Source of the DNA: an uncultured Clostridia bacterium
GTDB lineage: Bacteria; Bacillota_A; Clostridia; Christensenellales; CAG-138
Length of the DNA stretch: 14,605 nucleotides
Reading direction: 5' to 3'
NCBI GenBank assembly: GCA_937877295.1
Contig: CALFIV010000264.1
Span: 1 to 14,605 of the forward strand
Positions 5,739-14,089 of this stretch are shown here, piece by piece (the first letter of the stretch is position 1; each line of letters starts with the position of its first letter). The translations under genes were made by a program, and so were the position numbers. A model generated the notes under the pieces. It ran no database searches and was not told the DNA's origin. It saw only the letters and a list, made by a program, of their open reading frames with translations.

Positions 5739-6541
5739 ATTGCCTCCGCAAGTTGATCCGCTTTCAAAACGGAATCGGGAATGGGGCAGCCAAGTTCGCG
5801 AAGCTCATTTCGAATGGAGACAATCATAGGCGGAACAAGCTTGCTTTCTGCCAACAAATCGACTTTGGAAAAAACTTGATCAGGCGTATCATCACATACA
5901 ATTTTTCCGCGATTCATAACGATAACGCGGTCACACTCCGTCGTTTCTTCCATGTATTGGGTAACCATCAAAACTGTCATACCCTCATTGTGCAACTGTT
6001 TTACGGTCGTAAGCAGTTCATTTCTCCCGCTCGGGTCCAGCATGGCAGTCGCTTCATCAAAGATCACAACGCGCGGTTTCAACGCAAGAATACCGGCAAT
6101 CGCGACTCGCTGTTTCTGACCTCCGGAGAGGTGATGGACAGCTTTCTCGGAGAATGACGACATGCCTACGCTGTTCAGAGCTTCGTTAACGCGTTTGCGA
6201 ATTTCGATAGGGTCTACTCCGAGATTTTCAGGACCAAACGCAACGTCTTCCTCGACAATGGTTGTAACAAGTTGGTTATCAGGATTCTGAAACGCCATAC
6301 CAACCTGTTGGCGAATTTTCAAAATATTCTCTTCGGAGTCTGTAGAGAGCCCGCAAACCGTAACAGTTCCCGAAGTAGGCAGCAAAAGTCCGTTGACGTG
6401 CTTTGCAAGCGTACTTTTTCCGCTTCCGTTGTGTCCGACGATCGCAACAAAAGAGCCCTCCTCGATTTGCAGAGAGATATCGCTCAAAGCAGGCGTTTCA
6501 GCGCTTTCATATTGAAATGTCACATGGTCAAATTGAATCAT
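5726..6541 (-). CDS. ecfA1: Energy-coupling factor transporter ATPase EcfA1
   Basis: The partner ATPase of EcfA2. From the ATG at 6539-6541 it has 271 residues: Walker A 'GHNGSGKST' (36-44), Q-loop 'FQNPDNQLV' (Gln85), signature 'LSGGQKQR' (138-145), Walker B 'VVIFDEATAMLD' with Glu163. The switch position that is normally His reads Gln195 ('VTQYMEE'), which is unusual (see findings). I chose this ATG because GGAG lies five bases upstream and the protein then starts 'MIQFDHVTFQYE', as the family does. The TTG nine codons upstream has no ribosome-binding site and lies very close to the predicted transcription start. It is the first gene of the ecfA1-ecfA2-ecfT-truA-tadA unit, driven by the promoter at 6575-6603. 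Confidence 0.95.
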   Translation of the reverse strand: MIQFDHVTFQYESAETPALSDISLQIEEGSFVAIVGHNGSGKSTLAKHVNGLLLPTSGTVTVCGLSTDSEENILKIRQQVGMAFQNPDNQLVTTIVEEDVAFGPENLGVDPIEIRKRVNEALNSVGMSSFSEKAVHHLSGGQKQRVAIAGILALKPRVVIFDEATAMLDPSGRNELLTTVKQLHNEGMTVLMVTQYMEETTECDRVIVMNRGKIVCDDTPDQVFSKVDLLAESKLVPPMIVSIRNELRELGCPIPDSVLKADQLAEAICQL

Positions 6542-6574
6542 GCAAGCTCCATCAAACACGATTTCCAATCAAAC

Positions 6575-6603
6575 AGTATACAGTAGGTCTGTCGTTTTTT
6601 CAA
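6575..6603 (-). promoter_or_regulatory. Sigma-A-type promoter of the ecfA1 operon
   Basis: Minus-strand TTGAAA (-35, 6598-6603), 17-base spacer, TATACT (-10, 6575-6580), each one mismatch from consensus. The predicted start, near 6568, gives a leader of about 27 bases before the ecfA1 ATG, too short for a riboswitch. The 103-base gap between birA and ecfA1 holds this promoter and nothing else I can recognise. I see no terminator for the ornithine/birA transcript. Confidence 0.8.
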
Positions 6604-6644
6604 GAACAGAATTCAGATACACAGGCAAACCAAACATATATCGC

Positions 6645-7382
6645 TTAAAGAATGGTAACATCTCCGCGATCGACTGCATGAACAGTGCCGTCAGAGGTTT
6701 TTACAAGTAAACGAAACGAATCATCGATACCGATTGCCGTACCGCGATTCATTCCTTCCATATCGGAGAACAGAATCGGTTTGCCGACGATCATTTGTTT
6801 TTCCCGATAAGCGTCAATGAAAGGCGTTTCGGGAAGCATCTCATAATAATGTTTCATGCGCTGCAGCAATCGTTTGAGAAACAGCTTTCGCAGAGATTCG
6901 TCTTGTTTTTGTTCAAATACTGCGGTTGCTGTATCTGAAATGCTCTCCGGAAAGCCGTCCGCAGGCGGGAACAAGTTAACGCCGATACCGACGACCGCAT
7001 ATACAAAAGAACCGTCCGGTGCAAATGCGCCTTCTGTCAGAATGCCGACTGCTTTCTTATTACGCACATAAACGTCATTGACCCATTTGATTTTGCACGG
7101 GATATCAAAACTTTCAATCGTCTCAGCTGCAGCAACAGCGCTCATGCAAGTCAGAACATATGCAGGAATCGGAATCGATGGACGAAATAAAACCGAACAG
7201 TATAAACCTGTTCCCTTCGGTGAATAGAACACGCGATTCATTCGCCCGCGGCCGTTCGTCTGCGTCAAAGCTACTAGAACATACCCTTCTGGTGCGCCGT
7301 TTCTCGCAAGTTCCTTCAAAGCAGTATTCGTGGATTTAATGGATTCCACCGTATGCAATTCATACTGCAAAGGTCCTTGCAT
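6645..7382 (-). CDS. birA: Biotin--[acetyl-CoA-carboxylase] ligase (BirA), monofunctional
   Basis: Attaches biotin, through biotinyl-AMP, to the carrier lysine of biotin-dependent carboxylases or decarboxylases. The 245-residue product has the biotin/AMP loop 'TNGRGRMNRVFYSP' (about 42-55), 'KWVNDVYV' with the ligase lysine, and the small C-terminal domain 'FRLLVKTSDGTVHAVDRGDV'. It lacks the N-terminal DNA-binding domain found in about 320-residue bifunctional BirA proteins, so it should not be a repressor. The loop has Asn where most members have a second Gly (GRGRxGR). The start is ATG 7380-7382, eight bases from AAGGAG. The TTG one codon earlier is less likely. The ATG overlaps the orr stop by one base (TGATG), so birA is translationally coupled to the ornithine genes although its function is unrelated. 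Confidence 0.93.
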   Translation of the reverse strand: MQGPLQYELHTVESIKSTNTALKELARNGAPEGYVLVALTQTNGRGRMNRVFYSPKGTGLYCSVLFRPSIPIPAYVLTCMSAVAAAETIESFDIPCKIKWVNDVYVRNKKAVGILTEGAFAPDGSFVYAVVGIGVNLFPPADGFPESISDTATAVFEQKQDESLRKLFLKRLLQRMKHYYEMLPETPFIDAYREKQMIVGKPILFSDMEGMNRGTAIGIDDSFRLLVKTSDGTVHAVDRGDVTIL

Positions 7383-8449
7383 CAAACCGTCTCCTTATGG
7401 ACATATGCGCTTGTACTTGCACTGAGCAGCGCGCCGTAGTCCAAGCCGAAAGAGATAATGTCCCCGACACGGTATTCAGGCGCTTTTGTGAAATCAAGAA
7501 TCAGATGATCGGAGCTTGCACCAATGATCTCGATTCTGTCATCGACAGGTGTCAAGCCGTCGACACGAACATCCTGCCGACCGACGGCAGCAATTCCGCG
7601 CAGCATAATGCCTTTATCGACATATGCAACGGTTTCTCCAAACGCATTTTTAGAAAGCGTTCCGATCGGATAAGAAGGTTTTTGTTTGCATTCAACAAGC
7701 TCCGCATCCAACCGATACGCATCCTGACAGCATCCTGCAATCTTTGTATATGTGCCCGGAATAACGCCGCACATTGCGGATTCTCCGAGACGGAGATGAT
7801 TGACGCCTTTCGGAAGCTTTCCTTCCAGCAACAGCTTTAGCGATGTGCTGTTTCCACCAGAAATGATCGGGATCGGAATCTGCAGATCTTTACGCATTCT
7901 TTCCGTGATCTGCACGAGCATTCCGAGATTCTGTTCATCGGGAAGAACAGAACCGTAACAGGTCAGATTTGTGCCTGTACCGTATAACTCCAGATTCGGG
8001 CAGGACTTGATTGTCCCGGCAACGTCGAGAATGGCTTCATAATCCTGAAAAAAGAGTCCTTCGCGGAGATCGCCGAGATCGATCATCAGAATGATTCGAT
8101 GAATCTTGTTTTGTTTTCTTGCAGCCTCTTGCAGCGCGAGTACCGTATCCTTTTCGCTTTCCAGACTGATATCGGAACAGCGAACCACATCTTCCGCACA
8201 GTCAGGCATAGAAATACGTAGAGAAAGTTTCATCAGATGCGTATCCGCATTATGCAAATTTTCAAGACGAGAATCCGCAATCATATCACAGCCGCTCTCG
8301 GAAATACAATCAACAGCAGCCGGATGAGCGCATACAACCTTTGAAACCAAAGCAATAGAAACGCCTTGCGCATGCGCAGCATTGACAAGCGTTTTCATAT
8401 TATGCAAAACTTTACCTGTGTCAATGATCAGTTTCGGATACTGTCCCAT
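7382..8449 (-). CDS. orr: Ornithine racemase, PLP-dependent (alanine-racemase fold)
   Basis: Converts L-ornithine to D-ornithine, the substrate of the downstream mutase in the oxidative ornithine pathway. The 355-residue product has the N-terminal alanine-racemase-type barrel: 'IALVSKVVCAHP' with the presumed PLP lysine Lys37, 'MIADSRLENL', 'ILMIDLGDLREGL', 'ISGGNSTSL' (phosphate-binding region) and 'LRLGESAMCG'. Length and motifs match Orr of the Clostridium ornithine cluster better than alanine racemase, which has a different C-terminal domain and a catalytic Tyr region. Start ATG at 8447-8449 has AAGGAG eight bases upstream. It overlaps the MutL-like gene by 22 bases. The assignment rests on both sequence and the operon. 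A racemase for another basic amino acid is the alternative. Confidence 0.92.
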   Translation of the reverse strand: MGQYPKLIIDTGKVLHNMKTLVNAAHAQGVSIALVSKVVCAHPAAVDCISESGCDMIADSRLENLHNADTHLMKLSLRISMPDCAEDVVRCSDISLESEKDTVLALQEAARKQNKIHRIILMIDLGDLREGLFFQDYEAILDVAGTIKSCPNLELYGTGTNLTCYGSVLPDEQNLGMLVQITERMRKDLQIPIPIISGGNSTSLKLLLEGKLPKGVNHLRLGESAMCGVIPGTYTKIAGCCQDAYRLDAELVECKQKPSYPIGTLSKNAFGETVAYVDKGIMLRGIAAVGRQDVRVDGLTPVDDRIEIIGASSDHLILDFTKAPEYRVGDIISFGLDYGALLSASTSAYVHKETV

Positions 8450-9804
8450 CGCAAACTCTCCTTCAAAAGTGCCAATGCAGATTCCGGATCTTCCTTCGAA
8501 AGAACGCCGACCGACGCCATGATGTAATCGTGATCAAACAGCAGTTTCACAACGCCGGGGGATGGAAGAAGCTGCATTTTTGATTTGTTGCAATCCGCAA
8601 TCGTTCGCAGAATGGTTTCACGATGCGGAAGACGCGTCAACGCGCCGCCTGTCCCAACCATCCATTTGATGGCAGACAGATCTTTACCTTCGGCAATTGT
8701 TCTGCGTCCCTGCGGCGTATACAAATGACGAAGTTTCCCGGCATGACGATCAAGCGCAACAAGCCCCGCTTCAAGGCACAAACGTTCCGTGAGCCGATAC
8801 TGCGTATCGGTATTCGGAATAGGCAGATAATGCTGCATTACATCATTCGTATTGATTGCCAATTCTCGGTCAAGAACGTCCGTGCCGATACGATCTACCA
8901 AATTGTGTGCATTGATGTACAATCCGAGATCGCCTTCCACCGTGCGTTTCGCTTTCGGCTCGGGCGCAGTCATCATTGACATAATATCCGGCGATCCGTC
9001 AGTGACGGAATGCACATCAGTCGTTGCGCCGCCGATATCCAGTACGGTCAGATCACCGATGGAATCGTATAACAGCTGTGAAGCGAGCATTACGCTTCCT
9101 GGCGTCGGTAGGATCGCGCCGTTGACCATATCTCGGATGTGCTCCATTCCCGGTGCATTCGTGATGTGCTTTTCAAACATTGCATGAATGCATTTGCGTA
9201 CGGATTCTACATTCATCTGGTCAAGCCGTGGGTATACATTATCCGCCATGGAAAGAGGAATCCCGTTCTCCTGCGCTATGCGGGAAACAATCGTTCGGTT
9301 CTGAATATTGCCGCAATAGACGATCGGCGTTTTGATACCGCTGTTTGCAATTGCATTCATATTATGCACTGCGGTTTCACGCTCACCGTAATCTGTGCCT
9401 CCGGCGAGCAGAATCAAATTCGGATGAATGCTTTTGAGATCTTCAAGATCGAATTCGTTCATTTTGCCGGCCGTCGTCTGCACAATAATCGCGCCCGCAC
9501 CGAGCGCTGCCGCTTCACCGGCCCGTACGGTCATATCGCGCACCAGCCCGTGAACCGTCATGCGAAGTCCACCTGCAGCCGAACCGGAAGCAAGCATGCG
9601 ATAGTATGTGATCGCATGCTCGCCGCAATTGGTCAGCATATCGTCGATTGCATTTTGAAGCCCGATCCGGACGTCTCCGTCCAGAACCGTTGTTGCCGCC
9701 TTGCCTTGTGCCAAAAACTTCGGCTTGGCAGTTCCGAGACCATCAAACGCATTGACAACGGTAGTGGTTGAACCGATTTCTGCTATCAGTACGTTAACGT
9801 GCAT
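8428..9804 (-). CDS. MutL/GlmL-family ATPase, probable reactivating factor for ornithine aminomutase
   Basis: A 458-residue actin-like (ASKHA) ATPase of the GlmL/MutL family found beside adenosylcobalamin mutases. Visible motifs are 'IAEIGSTTTVVNAF' (phosphate 1, residues 7-20), 'TVLDIGGATTDVHSV' (phosphate 2) and 'GTGGALTR' (adenosine region). Such proteins are thought to replace damaged or inactive cobalamin in radical B12 enzymes, and a homologue lies between oraE and orr in C. difficile and C. sticklandii. I infer the same service for OraS/OraE here. The start ATG at 9802-9804 overlaps the oraE stop by 11 bases. Its ribosome-binding site (AAGAAGAG) is weak compared with its neighbours, which suggests coupling and perhaps lower expression, as expected for a chaperone. 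Confidence 0.88.
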   Translation of the reverse strand: MHVNVLIAEIGSTTTVVNAFDGLGTAKPKFLAQGKAATTVLDGDVRIGLQNAIDDMLTNCGEHAITYYRMLASGSAAGGLRMTVHGLVRDMTVRAGEAAALGAGAIIVQTTAGKMNEFDLEDLKSIHPNLILLAGGTDYGERETAVHNMNAIANSGIKTPIVYCGNIQNRTIVSRIAQENGIPLSMADNVYPRLDQMNVESVRKCIHAMFEKHITNAPGMEHIRDMVNGAILPTPGSVMLASQLLYDSIGDLTVLDIGGATTDVHSVTDGSPDIMSMMTAPEPKAKRTVEGDLGLYINAHNLVDRIGTDVLDRELAINTNDVMQHYLPIPNTDTQYRLTERLCLEAGLVALDRHAGKLRHLYTPQGRRTIAEGKDLSAIKWMVGTGGALTRLPHRETILRTIADCNKSKMQLLPSPGVVKLLFDHDYIMASVGVLSKEDPESALALLKESLRWDSIRN

Positions 9805-12025
9805 TCTGTTGTTCTCTTCTTGCGCGCTCTTTTACAAGGAATGTTGCAACATGGTTGCCGTGCGAGCCGCGGCCAAACCCGACGTCCGCGCCGGCTTCAC
9901 GCGCGCCTTCATCCGTAACCTGCGTACCGCCCGCAACAAACATCAGTTTGTCACGGACACCCATTTCACGCGCGATGCGGTCGACCTTTGCGATATTCTT
10001 GTAGTGGATGTCGTCGTGCGAAATAATGCAGGAAGCAAGCATTGCATCCGCATTCGTTTCGATCGCTGCCTGTACAAGCTTTTCGGGCGGTACGGACGTT
10101 CCGAGATAGATGCATTCAATGCCGTATTTTTCGATACCGCCATGCTTGATGTTGAGGATCTCGCGAAGACCTACAGAGTGCTCGTCATCGCCGATTGTAC
10201 CGGCAACGATGCGCATCGGCTTTTTGTCGATCGCATCCCAAAGCTCGTCGTCGCTCAGCACATCTGGAACGGAAGGAAGCACGAGATCATCCATGTTGAT
10301 GGAGAATCCGACTTTACCCTTCATCTCAATTCGCGTGCCTTCCGCGCGCTGCATAATCTCACGATTGATTACTTCGCAATCGTTGAGATTCATACGCTTT
10401 CCGATTTCCAACGCAGTCGCTTCCGCGTGTCGCACGTCGGTGGGGAAGAACATTGTCAGCATCACCGTGCCGTCCGCAAGCCATTCCATCTCGGGCTTGA
10501 TCAGCTTCGCATTCGGACCTGCATAGTCCTTGACATCATCCATACGAAGATATACGTTGTCTGTTTCATCAAGCTCATCAATGTAGCGGATTTTGTCCGG
10601 ACATTCAAAGGTGCATCCTCCGATCAGCTTCGCAGGATCGGAAACCGCATCCGGATCGTATTGGGCTACGTTATTATAACCGTAGTGAGCGGTAACTGGC
10701 GCACAGTAGTCACGCGCGCGTTTGAAGACCGTACCGACGCCGATACCGCCGTCAATCTTACGGGAAATGCCGTCCCCGTTGCGTTCGGGGAACATACCGC
10801 TGTCCACAAAGAAACCCTCTTCAACGGAATTGAAATATCCGCCGAGCTCTTTCATGTTTTCGAGGAACATAGCCGCACGTTCTTTCAATTCGCGTGCCTT
10901 TTCACGCAGATAGCCGTCTTTCTTGAGCTCGACCATTTCCATAAGACCGTCCATGCCGATCAAAGCCTGTTTCGCTGTGTCGCAGGCTTCGATGTTATAG
11001 ATGTGCCAAGGCACATTGCGGCCTTCATCCGGTGTGATTGTACTCTGAATATCAGCGCTTGTCAGCTTGGAGATCACCATGTTGAGCACATGCGTGACCG
11101 TCGCTTCACGCGTGGACGCCTCGATATATTTTGTATTCATCTGCGCACGCATGCGGTATCCGCGGAACAGTTCGCGCAGAGCAACCGCATAGGGCAGGTC
11201 CATATGAATGCATGGACCAGGCGTTGCCGTCGGAGGAACGGTGGAGAGACAAATGTTCTCTTTTTTCATGCCGACTTTGTAGGAAATCAGCGCATTGATA
11301 CCGTGCTGCACCATCAGTTCAGGCATTACCTTCCATGCGTCTCTGGCCGTTGCATTTGCGTTGTGTGCGCCGTCGATCTGCGCCATATCCGCCCATGCCA
11401 TAATGCGTTTGGACTCACATGCGTCGACAAACGAACGCACCATGTTGATGTTGCGGTAGATGACGTTGTATTGAGGATCCTGATGTGCGCCGTTGACGCC
11501 TTCTTCGGCAAACATAACAGCGATATCAGGACCGGCGACGCCGGAAACATAGCTGTGATAGTTGATCGGACGAACGACTTCGTCTTCGATCATATCCAGC
11601 GCTTTGCGCTGCGCGCGAACTTGTTTTCTGGTGACCGGAACGCCGCCTATGCCTTGCGGCGTGCCTTCAATCAGACCGTCAAAGTGACTTTGACCTGCCG
11701 TGCGAATGACCATGATGTGATCCGCACCATGGTGAGCGGCCATACGCATACGACGGATATCGTCTTCAAAACGACCGGATGCGATCTCGGTCGTGATGAC
11801 CGGGATCGGCTGCGGATCAATATCGCCGAAGTAGTGGGCGGGGGGAAGCCCAACGCTGTCTTTGAGCGGCTTGCTGGCGTCCTGATACGTGAAAGGACCC
11901 ATTTCAAGATTCGGAACGGGTTCGCGCCACGTCCAGCCACGGCGGCGCGGACGGTAATGTTCGAGATCTTCCAGAATCTTTGCGACGTCAATTTTGACGT
12001 CTTTTTCGAGCTTGTATTCATTCAT
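9794..12025 (-). CDS. oraE: D-ornithine 4,5-aminomutase, large (cobalamin- and PLP-binding) subunit
   Basis: Catalyses radical migration of the delta-amino group of D-ornithine to give 2,4-diaminopentanoate, using adenosylcobalamin and PLP, as a complex with OraS. The 743-residue length fits the family. The C-terminal Rossmann domain has the base-off cobalamin motif D-x-H-x-x-G as 'DEHSVG', with cobalt-ligating His616. Exactly 11 residues on is Lys627 in 'LNIKHGG'. From memory the C. sticklandii enzyme has His618 and PLP-lysine Lys629, the same spacing. 'FVAGGTQVTDEGAREAGAD' completes the B12 fold. The N-terminal and central parts form the TIM barrel. Start ATG 12023-12025 has GGAGGGG upstream and overlaps oraS by ATGA. 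A farther in-frame ATG at 12064 would run back into oraS and is rejected. Confidence 0.96.
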   Translation of the reverse strand: MNEYKLEKDVKIDVAKILEDLEHYRPRRRGWTWREPVPNLEMGPFTYQDASKPLKDSVGLPPAHYFGDIDPQPIPVITTEIASGRFEDDIRRMRMAAHHGADHIMVIRTAGQSHFDGLIEGTPQGIGGVPVTRKQVRAQRKALDMIEDEVVRPINYHSYVSGVAGPDIAVMFAEEGVNGAHQDPQYNVIYRNINMVRSFVDACESKRIMAWADMAQIDGAHNANATARDAWKVMPELMVQHGINALISYKVGMKKENICLSTVPPTATPGPCIHMDLPYAVALRELFRGYRMRAQMNTKYIEASTREATVTHVLNMVISKLTSADIQSTITPDEGRNVPWHIYNIEACDTAKQALIGMDGLMEMVELKKDGYLREKARELKERAAMFLENMKELGGYFNSVEEGFFVDSGMFPERNGDGISRKIDGGIGVGTVFKRARDYCAPVTAHYGYNNVAQYDPDAVSDPAKLIGGCTFECPDKIRYIDELDETDNVYLRMDDVKDYAGPNAKLIKPEMEWLADGTVMLTMFFPTDVRHAEATALEIGKRMNLNDCEVINREIMQRAEGTRIEMKGKVGFSINMDDLVLPSVPDVLSDDELWDAIDKKPMRIVAGTIGDDEHSVGLREILNIKHGGIEKYGIECIYLGTSVPPEKLVQAAIETNADAMLASCIISHDDIHYKNIAKVDRIAREMGVRDKLMFVAGGTQVTDEGAREAGADVGFGRGSHGNHVATFLVKERARREQQNAR

Positions 12026-12387
12026 GCGTTTTCCCCTCCAAATAAGGCTTCCGCTTCCATCCATGCATCCTGTTCAATCAATTTGAGACCTGCGCTGCGA
12101 ATATCGATTTGGTCCTTCTTTGCAAGACGGTAAATAACATTCCCAACACCGTGTTCCATGAGATTGTGCTCCATGCAGCCTTCAACAAGCGCTTTTGCTT
12201 CGATGGAAGAAAAACCCATGCGCAAGAGTACGCTGCGTTCGATAGCGGGCGTCGTATTTTCATAGCCAAGCTTCAAAAGAGGATCGATCATTTCATCGAT
12301 CAAGCTCCAGAAGCGTGCTTCCAGTTCGGCGTCGGTAAGGCCTTTGAGATGCTCACGCCGTGTTTCAAAATCGTCGTTCCGTTTCAT
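12022..12387 (-). CDS. oraS: D-ornithine 4,5-aminomutase, small subunit
   Basis: The 121-residue partner of OraE, required for activity of the aminomutase. It is a small, mainly helical, charged protein. It begins 'MKRNDDFETRREHLKGLTD' and contains 'IDEMIDPLLKLGYENTTPAIERSVLLRMGFSS', which is characteristic of OraS, and its length equals the known subunit. Start ATG 12385-12387 overlaps the ortB stop (ATGA), with AAGGAG eight bases upstream. The oraE start overlaps its stop by four bases, which fits stoichiometric production of the two subunits. Confidence 0.95.
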   Translation of the reverse strand: MKRNDDFETRREHLKGLTDAELEARFWSLIDEMIDPLLKLGYENTTPAIERSVLLRMGFSSIEAKALVEGCMEHNLMEHGVGNVIYRLAKKDQIDIRSAGLKLIEQDAWMEAEALFGGENA

Positions 12388-13778
12388 GCAAGATGCTCCT
12401 TTACAAATGTCGGGTCTGTCTTGGTTTCCGCTGCGAGAAATTCAATATCAGCGTCTGTCGGGGTCTTACCGGTCATTTTGATCGCGTTATGAATCAAAGA
12501 AGTGCGCAGGTGTTCCATATCGGCAGCGCGCGCAGTGATCATGGAAGGATGGGCAGGAAGGACGATGCTCTTGCCGGGTACTTCTTCTTTCGGATCGCCA
12601 AAGTGAATGTCGATTCCGTTTCCGCGTGCAAAGGAAAGCTGCGCGTTGACGTGTTTGCCTGCGCCGGTATACTCGGTTTCCTGCACAACGATGATCTTAT
12701 CCTTCGGAAGCGTCTGCGCAAGGGAGAACGCAGCGGCAAGCGACGTGTTTCCGGCAGGTCCTTTTTCCATACCTTCGAGAGCGGCCAGCATTTCCGTTGT
12801 ATAGAATACCTCGCCCTGATTGACCGTTACGTAACGATCCATATAACGAAGAGGTCTCGCTGCACTGCGCGGAACGTCGCTCCGATCCGGCCACGTGGAG
12901 AACGGCATGCCGAATCCGGTGTGACCGGTTGTAAAGGATTTAAGATTGAATTGCGTATCGCTTGCCATGTGCAGCCCGCTGAGATTAACGCTCGCGGCAA
13001 CAACTTCCGCATGGCAGTTCGCTTTCAGAAGGCCGCGTGCAGTACCGGTCAGATTGCCGCCGCCCGCGTTTGTGCATACGACCATATCCGGATCACGTCC
13101 GAGCATCAAACGGCATTGCTGTGCGATTTCATATCCGAGTGTTTCTACGCCCGAAATGCCAAAAGGCGTATAGAGTGATGCGTTGAAATAGTCGGTCTCT
13201 TCAAGCATGCGCAGGAACATATAGAAGAGCTCAGGTCCGACCGTCAGCTGTACGACCTCAGCGCCTAGCGCTTCGCACTTTCTTGCCTTTTCGATGATTT
13301 CCGGCTGTCCGATCCCTTTGGAATCATAGCATTCCTGTACGACGATGCATTTCAAACCGGCTTTTGCTGCGCATGCCGCAACCGCGGCGCCGTAGTTGCC
13401 AGAGGTAGCGGAAATCACGCCCTTGTAGCCCATCTTTTTAGCCTGATGAATGCTGGTAGCTGCGCGGCGCACCTTGAAGCTGCCGGAAAGATTGGACGCC
13501 TCATCCTTCACGAAAATTCGAGCGCCGTAGCCTTGCGGCGCAAAGGAACGTGCAAGTGCAGTCAGGTTTTTGAGTTCGATGAGAGGTGTATTTCCGATCT
13601 GGAATTCTTCCGTCTGAATTTTGCGGACCGCTTCCAGAGAATAGCCGGTCGCAGCCATCATCGCCTCGTAATCGAACGCAATCGAACCGCTTTCAAAACG
13701 GTCATAATCCATACCGACGGCGCGCTTCATGATCTCATTCTTGCGCGCCATGACGGCGGTATAGCTGTTGTCAATCAT
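12384..13778 (-). CDS. ortB: 2-amino-4-oxopentanoate thiolase, beta subunit (PLP-dependent)
   Basis: With OrtA, cleaves 2-amino-4-oxopentanoate with CoA to acetyl-CoA and alanine, the last step of oxidative ornithine degradation. The 464-residue product is a fold-type II PLP enzyme related to threonine synthase/cysteine synthase: 'NLSGSFKVRRA' with PLP-lysine Lys102, substrate loop 'ATSGNYGAAVA' (124-134), and glycine-rich phosphate cup 'TNAGGGNLTG'. I start it at ATG 13776-13778, eight bases from GGAGG. A GTG three codons upstream would sit on the ribosome-binding site itself. It overlaps ortA by eight bases. Threonine synthase is ruled out by the adjacent ortA and by the rest of the operon. 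Confidence 0.95.
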   Translation of the reverse strand: MIDNSYTAVMARKNEIMKRAVGMDYDRFESGSIAFDYEAMMAATGYSLEAVRKIQTEEFQIGNTPLIELKNLTALARSFAPQGYGARIFVKDEASNLSGSFKVRRAATSIHQAKKMGYKGVISATSGNYGAAVAACAAKAGLKCIVVQECYDSKGIGQPEIIEKARKCEALGAEVVQLTVGPELFYMFLRMLEETDYFNASLYTPFGISGVETLGYEIAQQCRLMLGRDPDMVVCTNAGGGNLTGTARGLLKANCHAEVVAASVNLSGLHMASDTQFNLKSFTTGHTGFGMPFSTWPDRSDVPRSAARPLRYMDRYVTVNQGEVFYTTEMLAALEGMEKGPAGNTSLAAAFSLAQTLPKDKIIVVQETEYTGAGKHVNAQLSFARGNGIDIHFGDPKEEVPGKSIVLPAHPSMITARAADMEHLRTSLIHNAIKMTGKTPTDADIEFLAAETKTDPTFVKEHLA

Positions 13779-14079
13779 GCTGAGCACCTCCGAACAGAAT
13801 GGATTTCACAGTTTCGTCGATGGTATCAAGTTCCGGGATATAATCGCCGAAATTATGCTGAAAGGACGGATTGACCGCGCAAAGCGTTCCCTCCGCTTCA
13901 CGGCCTGTCTTCGTGCGGACACGCACGAAATCACCGATTTCGGCTTCGTCATTGAGTAAATGTCCTTTAACCCACATTTCAAGCGGTACGTGACGGGTAT
14001 CTTCCGGTATGTTTGTCGCACGTTCGGAAGGCTTTAAAACATCGATATGGATTTGCACCCAGTCGTTTTTCTTTGCCAT
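13771..14079 (-). CDS. ortA: 2-amino-4-oxopentanoate thiolase, alpha subunit
   Basis: The small partner of OrtB in the CoA-dependent cleavage of 2-amino-4-oxopentanoate. From the ATG at 14077-14079 it has 102 residues, beginning 'MAKKNDWVQIHIDVLKP' and containing 'WVKGHLLNDEAEIGDFVRVRT' and the typical 'VNPSFQHNFGDYIPEL'. AAGGAG lies six bases upstream of this ATG. A longer frame opening at 14130 would run into ord and is not used. The gap to ord is ten bases. It overlaps ortB by eight bases (ATGATTGA). Confidence 0.94.
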   Translation of the reverse strand: MAKKNDWVQIHIDVLKPSERATNIPEDTRHVPLEMWVKGHLLNDEAEIGDFVRVRTKTGREAEGTLCAVNPSFQHNFGDYIPELDTIDETVKSILFGGAQHD

Positions 14080-14089
14080 GCTCGTCTCC

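Noticed and set aside
6542..6644. Biotin-operator or riboswitch between birA and ecfA1
   Set aside because: The leader after the predicted start is only about 27 bases, BirA lacks a DNA-binding domain, and no palindromic operator is visible.
9701..12133. Very long plus-strand open frame (810 codons) opposite oraE and the start of the MutL-like gene
   Set aside because: It lies antisense to genes with unmistakable family motifs. Its product is rich in His, Arg, Cys and Phe without any domain pattern, as expected for the reverse complement of a codon-biased gene.
13779..13787. Upstream GTG start for ortB
   Set aside because: It would place the start directly on the GGAGG ribosome-binding site, whereas the ATG at 13776-13778 has normal spacing.
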